Of a DNA stretch of 27,256 nucleotides, positions 1 through 8,176 are shown in pieces. A program made the position numbers and the translations under genes. Under the pieces are notes generated by a model. The model was given only the letters and a program-made list of their open reading frames with translations, was not told the origin of the DNA and did not search any database. This DNA comes from DASPWW01 sp035461345 (GTDB lineage: Bacteria > Actinomycetota > Thermoleophilia > Solirubrobacterales > 70-9), in NCBI GenBank assembly GCA_035461345.1, contig DATHVJ010000022.1, positions 1 through 27,256 of the forward strand. Reading direction: 5' to 3'. Within the stretch, counting starts at the first letter, position 1, and each line of letters starts with the position of its first letter.

Positions 1-1
1 A

Positions 2-628
2 GACGCGGGCGCCGTCTTCGAGCAGCTCGGGATCGACCCCTCGGGGTGGCTGACCAACCTCGAGAACGAGGGCGACGAGGACGTCGAGGGCACCGAGACG
101 ATCCACATCCACGGCGACGCCGACGTGGCGGCGATCCTCGAGGACGTCCAGAACCTGTCCGAGCAGGCGGGCGGAGAGGCGATCAACCCGGACGAGGTCG
201 CGGAGGTCGAGGACGCCGTCGACGAGGCGAGCATGGACGTGTACTCGGGCAAGGACGATCGCATCCTGCGCAAGCTTGACCTCAACCTCGCCATCACCCA
301 GCCCGAGGACTCGGGCGCCACGGTCGACAACGTCGACGTCGAGTTCTCGGTCACGCTCGGAGACGTCAACGAGCCGCAGACGATCGAGGCGCCGAGCGAC
401 GCGCAGCCGTTCAGCGGCCTGGAGCAGGCGCTTGGCCTCCCGCCTGGGATCCTCGAGGGCGTGCTCAGCGGCGAGCTGGGCGGCGGACTGGGCGGCGGCG
501 GCCTCGGCGGTGGGTCTGGCGGTGACGGTGGAGGCGGTCGCGGTGGCGGTGGAGGCGGCAACGCGATCGCAAAGTGCCTTCAGAACGCCACTTCCCAGCA
601 GCAGATCAACGACTGCCTGGCGCAGTAG
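2..628 (+). CDS. Gly-rich secreted/lipoprotein-like protein, 3' end only
   Basis: The reading frame is open from the first bases of the window to TAG at 626-628, so the N-terminus lies outside. The visible 208 residues run from an acidic, beta-strand-like stretch (TIHIHGDADVAAILEDV, then a DRILRKLDLNLAI-type strand) to a low-complexity Gly/Ser linker of about 30 residues and a short tail with two cysteines (AKCLQNATSQQQINDCLAQ). The alternating polar/hydrophobic strands resemble lipoproteins of the LppX/LprG-like fold, which carry lipids in the envelope. This is a resemblance by style, and no diagnostic motif is visible. The tail Cys pair could form a disulfide outside the membrane. It is convergent with the next gene, and the two 3' ends overlap by 23 bp. 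The product is best called hypothetical. Confidence 0.7.
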   Translation, partial: DAGAVFEQLGIDPSGWLTNLENEGDEDVEGTETIHIHGDADVAAILEDVQNLSEQAGGEAINPDEVAEVEDAVDEASMDVYSGKDDRILRKLDLNLAITQPEDSGATVDNVDVEFSVTLGDVNEPQTIEAPSDAQPFSGLEQALGLPPGILEGVLSGELGGGLGGGGLGGGSGGDGGGGRGGGGGGNAIAKCLQNATSQQQINDCLAQ

Positions 629-2039
629 GCGCAGCGACGGGCTCGCCCGCGACGGCCCCGCTCGGCCTGATGTTCTGGCTGGCGCGGAGCAGGTTGTCGG
701 GGTCGTAGCGGTCCTTGAGCGCCGTCAATCGCGCATAGGCCTCGGGCCTGAACGCCGCGACCACGCGCTCCTCACCCTCGTCGCTGAGGAAGTTGAGATA
801 CGCGTGGCCGGTCGCGAACGGCTTCATCTCCGCGGCTAGCTCGCGCGTCCACGCGATGTTCGCCTCGTCGTCCGCCGGATCGGGCCACAGCGAGGTGATG
901 TGGTAGTTGAACGGCGCCCCCCGCGAGCCGAGCGCCGTTGCGTCGTTCGGCATCCTGGACGGCGCCCCGCCGCCCGGGAGCATGAGGATCTGGGTGAGGG
1001 GGGAGGGCTTCGAGAGGTGATACCGGCACAGCACCTCGATCGCCTCCTCGGGAAGCCCCCGAAGGAAGTCGCCGGTCCAGTAGTTGCGCATCCCGTGCGG
1101 GTAGCCGTCCTCGATCAGCCGCTGCAGCTCGATGTAGGCCATCGGGCGCACCATGTCGAGCGCCGGCGGCCCGAACTCGCGCAGCGGCCGCAGCGCCTCC
1201 TCGCCCTCATCGACTGGTCCGGCGTAGCAGACGATCACTCCGGCGACGGGCTGCCCCCGAACCGGCTCGGGGACGGCCTCCTCGGGCGGCGCGGTCAGCA
1301 GCGCAACCGCCGAGCCGACCTCGTCCGGCGCGGCGGCCATAGCGTCGCGGAAGTTGGCCGTCACCCCGGCCGCCATCGGCGCCGGGTAGAGCAGCATCCC
1401 GCCGAGCACCGTCGGACCGAGGGAGTGCAGCCGCAGCTCGAACTCGGTCACGACCCCGAAGTTGCCGCCCCCTCCGCGGGTGCCCCAGAACAGCTGTGGG
1501 TTCTCGTCCTCCGACGCGGTAAGGATCTGCCCGTCGGCGGTCACGATCTCCACCGACAGCAGGTTGTCGACGGTGTATCCGTACCTGCGCTCGATCCATC
1601 CCGACCCCCCGCCGAGAGCCAGCCCTCCGATCCCGGTGGTGGGATGGCGGCCCCCGGTCACGGCGAGGCCGTGTTCCTGGGTGGCCGCGTCGAGCTCTCC
1701 CCAGGTCAACCCCGCCCCGGCGCGGCAGACCCGTCGCTCCGGGTCGATCTCGATCCCCTTCATCGGGCGCAGGTCGATCATCACCCCGTCGTCGCAGACC
1801 GCGTTTCCCGTCACGTTGTGGCCCCCTCCGTAGACGGAGGCCGGCAGGCCGGCCTCGCGAGCGAACCGCACGGCCGCGGCGGCATCGGCCGCGCCGCCGC
1901 AGCGCGCGATCAGCGCCGGGCGCCGGTCGAACATTCCGTTGAAGGTCCTCCGGAGCTCGTCGTAGCCCGGGTCGTCGGGCGCCACGATCACGCCGCCGAA
2001 TCCGAGCCGCTCGAGTCCGCCTGCGTCGATGTCGGTCAT
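606..2039 (-). CDS. FAD-binding oxidoreductase, berberine-bridge (BBE/GOOX) family
   Basis: A 477-residue flavoprotein of the PCMH/VAO type that oxidises small alcohols, sugars or amine-like substrates with O2 or another acceptor. The substrate cannot be predicted. The FAD domain starts near residue 35, and VYGGGHNVTG (70-78) carries the histidine (H74) that in this family is covalently linked to FAD. GGRHPTTGIGGLALGGGSGW (129-148) is the second FAD loop. The position where BBE/GOOX have the second linking Cys is His132 here, so only a single covalent link is expected. The C-terminal BBE signature YARLTALKDRYDPDNLLRASQNIRP is intact. The longer frame upstream of ATG 2039 is Arg/Pro-rich and unlike a protein start. 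ATG 2039 is preceded by an AAAGGCGGAG ribosome site. It lies 73 bp downstream of the LuxR-type gene on the same strand and may be its target or operon partner. Confidence 0.9.
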   Translation of the reverse strand: MTDIDAGGLERLGFGGVIVAPDDPGYDELRRTFNGMFDRRPALIARCGGAADAAAAVRFAREAGLPASVYGGGHNVTGNAVCDDGVMIDLRPMKGIEIDPERRVCRAGAGLTWGELDAATQEHGLAVTGGRHPTTGIGGLALGGGSGWIERRYGYTVDNLLSVEIVTADGQILTASEDENPQLFWGTRGGGGNFGVVTEFELRLHSLGPTVLGGMLLYPAPMAAGVTANFRDAMAAAPDEVGSAVALLTAPPEEAVPEPVRGQPVAGVIVCYAGPVDEGEEALRPLREFGPPALDMVRPMAYIELQRLIEDGYPHGMRNYWTGDFLRGLPEEAIEVLCRYHLSKPSPLTQILMLPGGGAPSRMPNDATALGSRGAPFNYHITSLWPDPADDEANIAWTRELAAEMKPFATGHAYLNFLSDEGEERVVAAFRPEAYARLTALKDRYDPDNLLRASQNIRPSGAVAGEPVAAPTAPGSR

Positions 2040-2112
2040 CCGCTCCGCCTTTCCGTTCGCTCCAGGGGGCGAGCCTGGCACCGGATCGGCCCCGGTACAT
2101 CGGGGGGTTCCC

Positions 2113-3666
2113 CTATTCGGTCCCCGGTTTCGCTCCCGACGCCCGGGTCGCGTAGGCGGCGGCCTCGGCACGGTTTCGCAGGTCGAGCTTCGACAGGATG
2201 TGGCCGACGTGGTGCTCCGCCGTCTTCGTGCTGATCACCAGACGCTCCGCGATCTCGGGGTTGGAGAGGCCGAGCCCGAGCAGCTCGAGCACCTCCGACT
2301 CGCGCTTCGTGAGCGGGTCGCGTCTCGGTGCGCTGCGCCCCGGCGCTCCGAGCGCGCGCAGTAGCGCCGCCGCCGCGTCGGCGTCGCGCCTCGCCCGGCG
2401 GCGGTCGAAGGCCTCGAGCGCCGCCTTCGCCTCCGCCACCGCGACCTCCGGCTGCTCCTCGGCTGCGGCACGGGCGAGCTCGAGTCGCGCCCGCGCCAGC
2501 TCGACGGGCATCTGGGCGCGCGAGAACGCCGACAGCGCGTCGCGAAGGCATGCCTTGGCGTCGCCGGATCCGCTCGCGACGCACAGCTTCCCCTGGGCGA
2601 GCGCCGCGCACGCCTCCAGATAAGGACTGCGATGACTCTCGGCATGCGCCGCCAGGCGCTCGGCCGCGCCAGCGGCCCCGGCCACGTCGTCGTCGGCCAC
2701 GCAGACGTCGACCAACAGCGCGAGCAGCGGGCCCGCTGCTGCGGGGTGCGTCCGCGAGTCCGCGAGCCCGCGCTGAATCGTCTCGCGCGCCAGCGCGGTC
2801 TCGCCCCGCGCCAGATGCAGGGCGGCAACCGGCCTGGCCGCGTCGAGGCGCTGGTCGATCCCCTCGAGCAGCACGGCCGCCTCCTCGAGCCGCCCTTGGC
2901 GGACGCGCAGGTCCGCGAGCCGGGCGAGGACCATCGCCTGGCTTCCCTCGTACCCGTCCTCGAACATCCGCGCCGCCTGGCCGAGCTCGGCCTCGGCCTC
3001 GTCCCAGCGGCCGGCCGCGGTGAGGATGCCCCCGTAGTGCGCGCGGCAGAAGGCGCCGACCGCAACCTGGTTGCGCCGACGCACGAACTCGTCGGCGGCC
3101 CGCAGCCACTGCTCGGCGCGGGCCACGTCCTGAAGCTGCTCGCAGGCGACGAACATCCCGCAGAACACACTCTCGACGACCTCCAGGTCCTGGATCTCGC
3201 CGGCACACACCGCGGTCAGCGACTCGTCCAGCAGCCGCATCCCTTCGTCGATCCGCCCCGCGGCGATCCGGTCCTCGGCGATCCGGCTCAGCGCCGCGAA
3301 CTCGAGATCGGCGCGCCGGTGGCGCCGCCCGACCTCCAGGGCGGCCGCGAGGCGCGCTTCGCGGATCTCACCGTACGGCTCGAGGATCGCGTGGACGACC
3401 TCGGCCCAGCCGCGCTCGACCGTGTCCTCATCCGCCCGCTCGAGCAGCCGCTCGGCGCGCGCCAGCCATCCGCCCGCCAGGGTCAGGTCGCCGTACAGGT
3501 TGAGGTGCAGCCACGCGAGCACGCGCGCGGCCCGGGCCGCGCTCAGCGCGTCGCCCTCCTCCCGATACGCGGCCAGGGCGCGCTCGTGCGCCTTGATCGA
3601 TCCCGGATAGTCGACCTCGAGGTAGAGCGAACGCGCTAGTGCTTCCTCGTCTGCCCCTGTCGCCAC
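2113..3666 (-). CDS. LuxR-family regulator with TPR-like helical body
   Basis: A 517-residue protein. The C-terminal ~60 residues are a clear LuxR/GerE helix-turn-helix (LTKRESEVLELLGLGLSNPEIAERL, then STKTAEHHVGHILSKLDL), which binds DNA. The first ~440 residues are Ala/Leu/Arg-rich helix pairs (for example AAARVLAWLHLNLYGDLTLAGGWL, AGRWDEAEAELGQAARMF) like the TPR section of MalT/LAL-type regulators. The N-terminal AAA/NTPase module of full LAL regulators (usually 800-1,000 aa in total) is absent, and no Walker A is visible. Either it is a naturally short TPR-LuxR protein or an N-terminally reduced one. The start is GTG 3666; no other start codon lies upstream in frame before the aldo/keto reductase gene. 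Signal sensed is unknown. The FAD oxidase gene follows 73 bp downstream. Confidence 0.85.
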   Translation of the reverse strand: MATGADEEALARSLYLEVDYPGSIKAHERALAAYREEGDALSAARAARVLAWLHLNLYGDLTLAGGWLARAERLLERADEDTVERGWAEVVHAILEPYGEIREARLAAALEVGRRHRRADLEFAALSRIAEDRIAAGRIDEGMRLLDESLTAVCAGEIQDLEVVESVFCGMFVACEQLQDVARAEQWLRAADEFVRRRNQVAVGAFCRAHYGGILTAAGRWDEAEAELGQAARMFEDGYEGSQAMVLARLADLRVRQGRLEEAAVLLEGIDQRLDAARPVAALHLARGETALARETIQRGLADSRTHPAAAGPLLALLVDVCVADDDVAGAAGAAERLAAHAESHRSPYLEACAALAQGKLCVASGSGDAKACLRDALSAFSRAQMPVELARARLELARAAAEEQPEVAVAEAKAALEAFDRRRARRDADAAAALLRALGAPGRSAPRRDPLTKRESEVLELLGLGLSNPEIAERLVISTKTAEHHVGHILSKLDLRNRAEAAAYATRASGAKPGTE

Positions 3667-3712
3667 GGCGCAATGATCGCGCAGGGTGGCGGCGACCGGC
3701 GCGCCGCGACGG

Positions 3713-4699
3713 CTACGCGCCGACCGGCTCGACGTCGAAGTTGCGCTCGTAGAGCTCGCCCACCCGGGCGAGCTCCTCGCCGCTGAGCGCAGGCACGTCC
3801 GCGGCGCCGGCGTACTCCTCGAGCTCGGCGTCGGAGGTGATCGTCGGTATCACCGTCGTCACCCCGCTGTCGAGGATGAACCGCAGCGCGGCCTGGGCCA
3901 TGGTCCGGGCGTCGCCGTTCTCACACAGGAACCGCACCCGCTCGATCTTCTGCAGTCCCTCGACCAGCCACTCGCGCGGGCGGTGGCGACGATGGTCTCC
4001 CTCGGGGAAGGTGGTCTCGAGCGTCAGGTTGTCGTCGAGCAGCCCGCTCGAGGTGGGAACCCGGGCCATCACGCCGATCCCGCGCTCGGACGCGGCGGCG
4101 ATCAGGTCGCGGCCGGGGTCCTGCTCGAGCAGGTTGTAGACGGTCTGGACCGAGGCGATGTCGCGGCTCTCGATCGCCCGCAGCCCCTCCTCGCGCCACC
4201 CGATCGCGGGTCCGAGCGCGACCCCGTAATGGCGGATCTTGCCCTCGGCCTTCAGCTCTTCGAGCACCGCGAACGTCTCGTCGCTCTCGATCGCGTCCAT
4301 GCGCGGGTTGTGGAGCTGGTACAGCTCGATCCGGTCGGTGCCCAGCCGGCGCAGGCTTCCCTCCAGCGCCTCGCGCACGAAGGGCGCGTCCCAGCGCTGT
4401 GGTCGCTCGCCCTCGGAGTGCTCGCGGCGGCCGGCACCGAGCTCGTAGCCGAACTTGGTCGCGAGCTGGATCTCGTCGCGGCGGGGGGCGAGCACGCGGC
4501 CGACCAGCTCCTCGTTGGCGCCGCGCCCGTAGGCGTCGCCGGTGTCGAAGAACGTGATCCCGAGCTCGAGCGCGCGGCCCAGCAGGCGCTCACCGTCCGA
4601 TGCGCTGACGTCGCCCCACCAGCTCGAGCCCAGCGCCCAGGTCCCGAAGCCGATCTCGGAGGTGGTCAGGTCGGTGTCGCCGAAGCGCCGGGTCCGCAT
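3713..4699 (-). CDS. aldo/keto reductase
   Basis: A 328-residue NADP(H)-dependent (beta/alpha)8 oxidoreductase that reduces aldehydes or ketones; the substrate is not evident. The family tetrad is visible: D52 and Y57 in FFDTGDAYG, K82 in LATKFG and H130 in LYQLHNP. The length is normal, and the C-terminal part (AALRFILDSGVTTVIPTITS) matches the usual cofactor-binding helix region. The start ATG 4699 has a TACACT box ending 6 nt upstream, so the mRNA may begin at or very near the start codon. The gene is divergent from the Ca2+/H+ antiporter gene across about 42 bp. The stop lies 46 bp before the regulator start on the same strand, so it could head a three-gene transcript. Confidence 0.93.
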   Translation of the reverse strand: MRTRRFGDTDLTTSEIGFGTWALGSSWWGDVSASDGERLLGRALELGITFFDTGDAYGRGANEELVGRVLAPRRDEIQLATKFGYELGAGRREHSEGERPQRWDAPFVREALEGSLRRLGTDRIELYQLHNPRMDAIESDETFAVLEELKAEGKIRHYGVALGPAIGWREEGLRAIESRDIASVQTVYNLLEQDPGRDLIAAASERGIGVMARVPTSSGLLDDNLTLETTFPEGDHRRHRPREWLVEGLQKIERVRFLCENGDARTMAQAALRFILDSGVTTVIPTITSDAELEEYAGAADVPALSGEELARVGELYERNFDVEPVGA

Positions 4700-4705
4700 G
4701 GGGCC

Positions 4706-4711
4706 AGTGTA
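4706..4711 (-). promoter_or_regulatory. -10-like TACACT for aldo/keto reductase
   Basis: TACACT on the minus strand ends 6 nt before ATG 4699. It fits the actinobacterial TANNNT -10 form at a spacing that would give a leaderless mRNA. No convincing -35 is seen. Confidence 0.4.
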
Positions 4712-4724
4712 TTAGCGGGCTGAC

Positions 4725-4730
4725 TAGGCT
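4725..4730 (+). promoter_or_regulatory. -10-like TAGGCT for Ca2+/H+ antiporter
   Basis: TAGGCT lies 11 nt before ATG 4742 and back-to-back with the minus-strand TACACT box. The predicted 5' leader is only a few bases. Confidence 0.35.
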
Positions 4731-4741
4731 TGCGGGCCGCG

Positions 4742-5866
4742 ATGGCCGCCGAGCGCACATCCCCCGGTCGCTTCCTGCTCACCGCCCAGGGATGGCCGTA
4801 CATGCTGGTTCCGTTCATCCCCGCGGCGGTGGTGCTGGAGCTAATCCACGCTTCGGCCACCGTGGTGTTCGTCGTCGCCGCGCTCGGGATCATCCCGACG
4901 GCGGCGCTGATGGGGCTCGCGACCGAGGAGCTCGCGGCCCGTTCCGGCCCCGGCATCGGTGGTCTGCTCAACGTCACCTTCGGCAACGCCCCGGAGCTGA
5001 TCATCGCGCTGTTCGCGCTCGGCGCGGGGCTTCAGGAGGTGGTCAAGGCGTCGCTGGTCGGGTCGATCCTCGGCAACATCCTCCTCGTCCTCGGCGCGGC
5101 GATGCTGGTCGGAGGGCTGAAGCGGGATCGGCAGCGATTCGACCGCACCGCGGCACAGGTGCAGTCGGCGATGCTGTTCCTTGCGGTCGCGGCGCTGATC
5201 ATGCCGGCGATCTTCGAGCTCGTCGAGGGAAAGGGGCTACCCGCGGTGACCGCGGTGCGGGTCGAGTACGACTCGACGGTCGAGACGCTGTCGGCGCTCA
5301 CCGCCTGCGTCCTGATCGCGACCTACGTGATCGGGCTCGTGTTCTCGCTCCGCACCCACCGCGATCTCTTCAACCCCCACTACGAGGACGCCGAGCACAC
5401 GCTGGGGTGGAGCGTCCGCCGGTCGGTGATTCTGCTGGCCGTCGCCGGGGCGGCAGTCGGGTTGATGTCGGAGGTGCTGGTGGGCTCGATCACTGAGGCG
5501 TCGGAGTCGATCGGGATCAGCGAGTTCTTCGTCGGCGTGATCGTCGTCGCGATAGTTGGCAACGCCGCCGAGCACTGGGTTGCGATCCTGGTCGCGTTCA
5601 AGGACAAGATGGACCTGGCGGTCAACATCGCCGTCGGGTCGAGCGCCCAGATAGCGCTGTTCGTCGCGCCGGTCCTCGTGCTCGCGTCGTTCGTGCTCGG
5701 GCCGAGCCCGATGCCGCTCGTCTTCAACGGGTTCGAGCTCGGGGCGGTGCTGATCGCGGTCCTGATCGCCAACTACGTGACCGGCGAGGGGGAGTCGACG
5801 TGGTTCGAGGGCGTCCAGCTCCTCGCCGTGTACGTGATCCTGGCGCTGGCATTCGCGTTCGCCTGA
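4742..5866 (+). CDS. calcium/proton exchanger, CAX family
   Basis: A 374-residue integral membrane antiporter expected to expel Ca2+ in exchange for H+. About 11 hydrophobic segments are visible. The two CAX signature repeats are intact: FGNAPELIIALFALGAG (80-96) and VGNAAEHWVAILVAFKDKMDLAVNIAVGSSAQIA (272-305), with the paired acidic residues E85 and E277 that bind the ion in this family. The acidic loop between the halves (ELVEGKG, EYDSTVE, HYEDAEH) is typical. The start is chosen as ATG 4742; a TTG at 4730 would add four residues but coincides with the -10 box. It is convergent with the small NTF2-like gene, which separates it from a second cation exchanger at 6275. Confidence 0.93.
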   Translation: MAAERTSPGRFLLTAQGWPYMLVPFIPAAVVLELIHASATVVFVVAALGIIPTAALMGLATEELAARSGPGIGGLLNVTFGNAPELIIALFALGAGLQEVVKASLVGSILGNILLVLGAAMLVGGLKRDRQRFDRTAAQVQSAMLFLAVAALIMPAIFELVEGKGLPAVTAVRVEYDSTVETLSALTACVLIATYVIGLVFSLRTHRDLFNPHYEDAEHTLGWSVRRSVILLAVAGAAVGLMSEVLVGSITEASESIGISEFFVGVIVVAIVGNAAEHWVAILVAFKDKMDLAVNIAVGSSAQIALFVAPVLVLASFVLGPSPMPLVFNGFELGAVLIAVLIANYVTGEGESTWFEGVQLLAVYVILALAFAFA

Positions 5867-5898
5867 CGCTCACTCACCCCGTCCGCCGTCGTCGCGGC

Positions 5899-6243
5899 TC
5901 ATCCCGGGCGCTCGGCTGCCTCCATCGCCTCCTCCCAGGTCGGGAACATCTGGAGGCGCACGACCTGCCCGTTCTGGAGCGTCCATACGTTGCAGATCGG
6001 TGTCGAGTACTCGCCTTGATGACCGCTGGCGCGGTTGCCCTCCGGCACGGCCGGCAGCGCTGTGGCGTCGAGCTCGATCGAGGGGTGGAGGCGATCGAGG
6101 CTCCATTGGCCGAGGCCGCCGATCTTCGGCGCGGCCTCCCGCAGGGAAGATGACGTCTCGAGCGCCTCTCGCAAACGCGCGAAATCGATCTCCCCGAAGC
6201 GATCGAAGAGCGCGCGCACCGCCTCGATGTTCTCCCCCGACAT
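5899..6243 (-). CDS. small NTF2/SnoaL-like protein
   Basis: A 114-residue protein. The N-terminal helix ENIEAVRALFDRFGEIDFARLREAL and the C-terminal pattern NVWTLQNGQVVRLQMFPTWEEAMEAAE match the SnoaL-like/NTF2 cone fold, a small ligand-binding or enzyme scaffold. The central strand is shorter than usual (the family is normally about 130 aa). No catalytic assignment is possible. A longer same-frame ORF exists upstream, but it runs antisense through the neighbouring exchanger, so ATG 6243 is preferred. It sits on the opposite strand between two cation exchanger genes and is divergent from the second one across only 31 bp, so the two promoters must overlap. Confidence 0.75.
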   Translation of the reverse strand: MSGENIEAVRALFDRFGEIDFARLREALETSSSLREAAPKIGGLGQWSLDRLHPSIELDATALPAVPEGNRASGHQGEYSTPICNVWTLQNGQVVRLQMFPTWEEAMEAAERPG

Positions 6244-6262
6244 GGTGACCTGAGTATCCCCA

Positions 6263-6268
6263 TAAGCT
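6263..6268 (+). promoter_or_regulatory. -10-like TAAGCT for CaCA exchanger
   Basis: TAAGCT ends 6 nt before ATG 6275 and there is no Shine-Dalgarno between them. This is consistent with a leaderless transcript. Confidence 0.4.
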
Positions 6269-6274
6269 CCGTAG

Positions 6275-7273
6275 ATGGCAGGCAACCTCATCCTCCTGGC
6301 CGCGAGCTTCGCGGTGATCCTCGCGGGGGCGCTGCTGTTCACGAACGCGGTCGAGTGGCTGGGCCACCGGCTGTCGATCGGCGAAGGGGCGGTGGGGAGC
6401 CTGCTCGCGGCGGTCGGCACCGCGATGCCGGAGAGCCTGATCCCCGTCGTCGCGGTCATCAGCGGCAGGGAGGGGTCCGAGAACGTCGCGATCGGAGCGA
6501 TCGTCGGCGCCCCGTTCCTGCTGGCGACGATCGCGATGGCGCTGGTCGGCCTGTCGGCGCTCGCCTACCGCCGCCGCCGGCCGCAGGGCCGGCATCTGAA
6601 CGTGCACGTGGAGACCCTCGACCGCGACCTGTCGGTGTTCCTGCTCTTCTTCACCGCGGCGCTCATCCTCGGGATCGGGCTTCCCGATGGGATACGGATC
6701 ATCGCCGCCGTCGCGATGGTCGCCGGATACGCGGCCTACGTGCGCCGCACGCTGACGGGCGGCGGGGCCGTGCAGGCGGAGGACACGATCGGGCCGCTGG
6801 TGATGGACCGCAGCCGCGCGAGCGAGCCGCGGATGCGGATCATCCTGATCCAGTTCGCCGTCGGGCTCGGCGCGATGGTGGGGGGCGCGCACCTGTTCGT
6901 CGAGGAGGTGATCACGGTCGCCGAGGAGCTCGGGGTCGAGGTGCTGGTACTGTCGCTGGTGCTCGCCCCGCTGGCGACGGAGCTGCCAGAGAAGGCGAAC
7001 AGCTTCTTCTGGGTGCGGGACGGAAAGGACGCGCTCGCGCTCGGCAACATCACCGGGGCGATGGTGTTCCAGTCGATGCTCCCGGTCGCGCTCGGCCTGC
7101 TGCTGACGAGCTGGGATCTCGACCGCTTCGCGATCCTGTCGATGGTGCTCGGGATCGCCGGCGGACTGGTCGCCTATTGGGCGCTGCGGCTGCGCGGCCA
7201 GTTCAATGCACCCGCGATCGTCGCCTGGGGGGCGCTGTACGCGGTCTTCCTGGTGTTCGTCAGCGTCGCCTAG
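6275..7273 (+). CDS. sodium:calcium antiporter-like protein (CaCA family, YrbG type)
   Basis: A 332-residue membrane protein with about ten hydrophobic segments in two inverted halves, as in the Ca2+:cation antiporter superfamily. The alpha-1 repeat contains AVGTAMPES (46-54) and the alpha-2 repeat APLATELPEKAN (231-242), with the paired Glu residues. The second half of each repeat, normally GN-x-x-GSN-x-x-N, is degenerate: GAIVGAP (74-80) and GNITGAM (257-263). Ion choice may therefore differ from classical Na+/Ca2+ exchangers. The half-linking loop (RRRRPQGRHLNVHVETLDRDL) is basic then polar. ATG 6275 has no Shine-Dalgarno. Together with the CAX gene this gives two unrelated cation exchangers within 2.6 kb. 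Confidence 0.9.
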   Translation: MAGNLILLAASFAVILAGALLFTNAVEWLGHRLSIGEGAVGSLLAAVGTAMPESLIPVVAVISGREGSENVAIGAIVGAPFLLATIAMALVGLSALAYRRRRPQGRHLNVHVETLDRDLSVFLLFFTAALILGIGLPDGIRIIAAVAMVAGYAAYVRRTLTGGGAVQAEDTIGPLVMDRSRASEPRMRIILIQFAVGLGAMVGGAHLFVEEVITVAEELGVEVLVLSLVLAPLATELPEKANSFFWVRDGKDALALGNITGAMVFQSMLPVALGLLLTSWDLDRFAILSMVLGIAGGLVAYWALRLRGQFNAPAIVAWGALYAVFLVFVSVA

Positions 7274-7280
7274 CGCGGCG

Positions 7281-7688
7281 CTAGTCGACGGGCCAGAAGT
7301 CCTCGACCTTGATCGCCGGATCGTCTCTCGTCGGGGACATGATTATGAGCTCCGCGTCCCCGGGGCCGTCGTTCCATACCGATCGCACGACCTCGGCGCC
7401 GACCCTCACCGCGGTGCCGGGCCCGACGTCGATCACGTCGTCGTCGACCTTGAACTGGACCGTTCCGGAGATCACGACGTAGACCTCCTCCTGGTTCTCG
7501 TGCCGGTGGCCGTAGCTCCCCTTGCCGCCGGTCTTCTCGGGCATCCGACGCCAGCTGAAGCCCACCTGCTCATCCCCGAGCGGCGCCGTGTACGACCTCA
7601 TCTCGCCATAGCCGGGGAACTGGGCCATGAAGTCCTCGGTCTCCTCGCGCCTGACCACGGTGTAGGTGTCGCGTGACGGCTGCTTCAT
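7281..7688 (-). CDS. cupin-domain protein
   Basis: A 135-residue single-domain cupin. Motif 1 is clear (GSYGHRHENQEEVYVVISG, H61, H63, E67/E68, G75), so a metal site is likely. Motif 2 (VRVGAEVVRSVWNDG) keeps the Asn but has Arg102 where the fourth metal ligand His usually sits, so metal binding may be three-coordinate. Such proteins range from small dioxygenases/isomerases to sugar- or ligand-binding regulators. No function can be assigned. ATG 7688 lies 7 bp after the stop of the upstream minus-strand gene, so the two are probably co-transcribed. Confidence 0.88.
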   Translation of the reverse strand: MKQPSRDTYTVVRREETEDFMAQFPGYGEMRSYTAPLGDEQVGFSWRRMPEKTGGKGSYGHRHENQEEVYVVISGTVQFKVDDDVIDVGPGTAVRVGAEVVRSVWNDGPGDAELIIMSPTRDDPAIKVEDFWPVD

Positions 7689-7695
7689 CGCTCGC

Positions 7696-8040
7696 CTAGT
7701 CCTCGCGGCCGGGCTCCTGCCCGAGCTCGCCCTCGTCCAGCTCCTCGTCTCCCTGCTCGAGCGCCGTCGCAGACACCGACCCCGCGGCGCCCGCGTGGTA
7801 GTGGGTCTGGAACCGCTCCAGCGCCTCGTCGCGCGCCTCCTCGTCGACGGGCACCTCGTCGCCGATCCGGACCCACTCGGCGCCCTCGTACGCCTCCATG
7901 TTGAACACGCCCTGGTCGAGCGAGGTCGAGTCGTCGACGATCACCAGGACCTCGGTCTGCGGGTTGAAGTACGTGCCGGGGCGGACGAGGAGGTCGTCCA
8001 CCTCGACCACGGTCTGGTCGATGTCCTGTTCCGGGCTCAC
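7696..8040 (-). CDS. hypothetical acidic protein
   Basis: A 114-residue protein I do not recognise. Pattern TVVEVDDLLVRPGTYFNPQTEVLVIVDDS (residues 10-38) looks like a small beta domain. The middle (ARDEALERFQTHYHAG) is helical and the C-terminus is a Glu/Asp/Gly tail. The start is GTG 8040, with no obvious Shine-Dalgarno. A six-codon ORF (ATG at 8066, reading leftwards) ends 5 nt before it, so initiation is not certain. It is the first gene of an apparent two-gene unit with the cupin. The acidic tail and lack of Cys or membrane segments suggest a cytoplasmic protein. Confidence 0.65.
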   Translation of the reverse strand: MSPEQDIDQTVVEVDDLLVRPGTYFNPQTEVLVIVDDSTSLDQGVFNMEAYEGAEWVRIGDEVPVDEEARDEALERFQTHYHAGAAGSVSATALEQGDEELDEGELGQEPGRED

Positions 8041-8176
8041 GCGGGTTAGTCGTCGGTCACCGCCATGTATATCCGAACCGAGCGGCGAGGTGAAGCCGGG
8101 AAGTCACTGCAGCTGGTTTCGTGCTCGGCCCAGCATCAACTTCCCCGCCCGCCCCCACCTTTGCAGAGCCTCGCGC

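Noticed and set aside
480..575. G-rich repeat near 480-575 as a mobile or regulatory repeat
   Set aside because: It is in frame and encodes a Gly-rich linker, so it is explained as protein low complexity.
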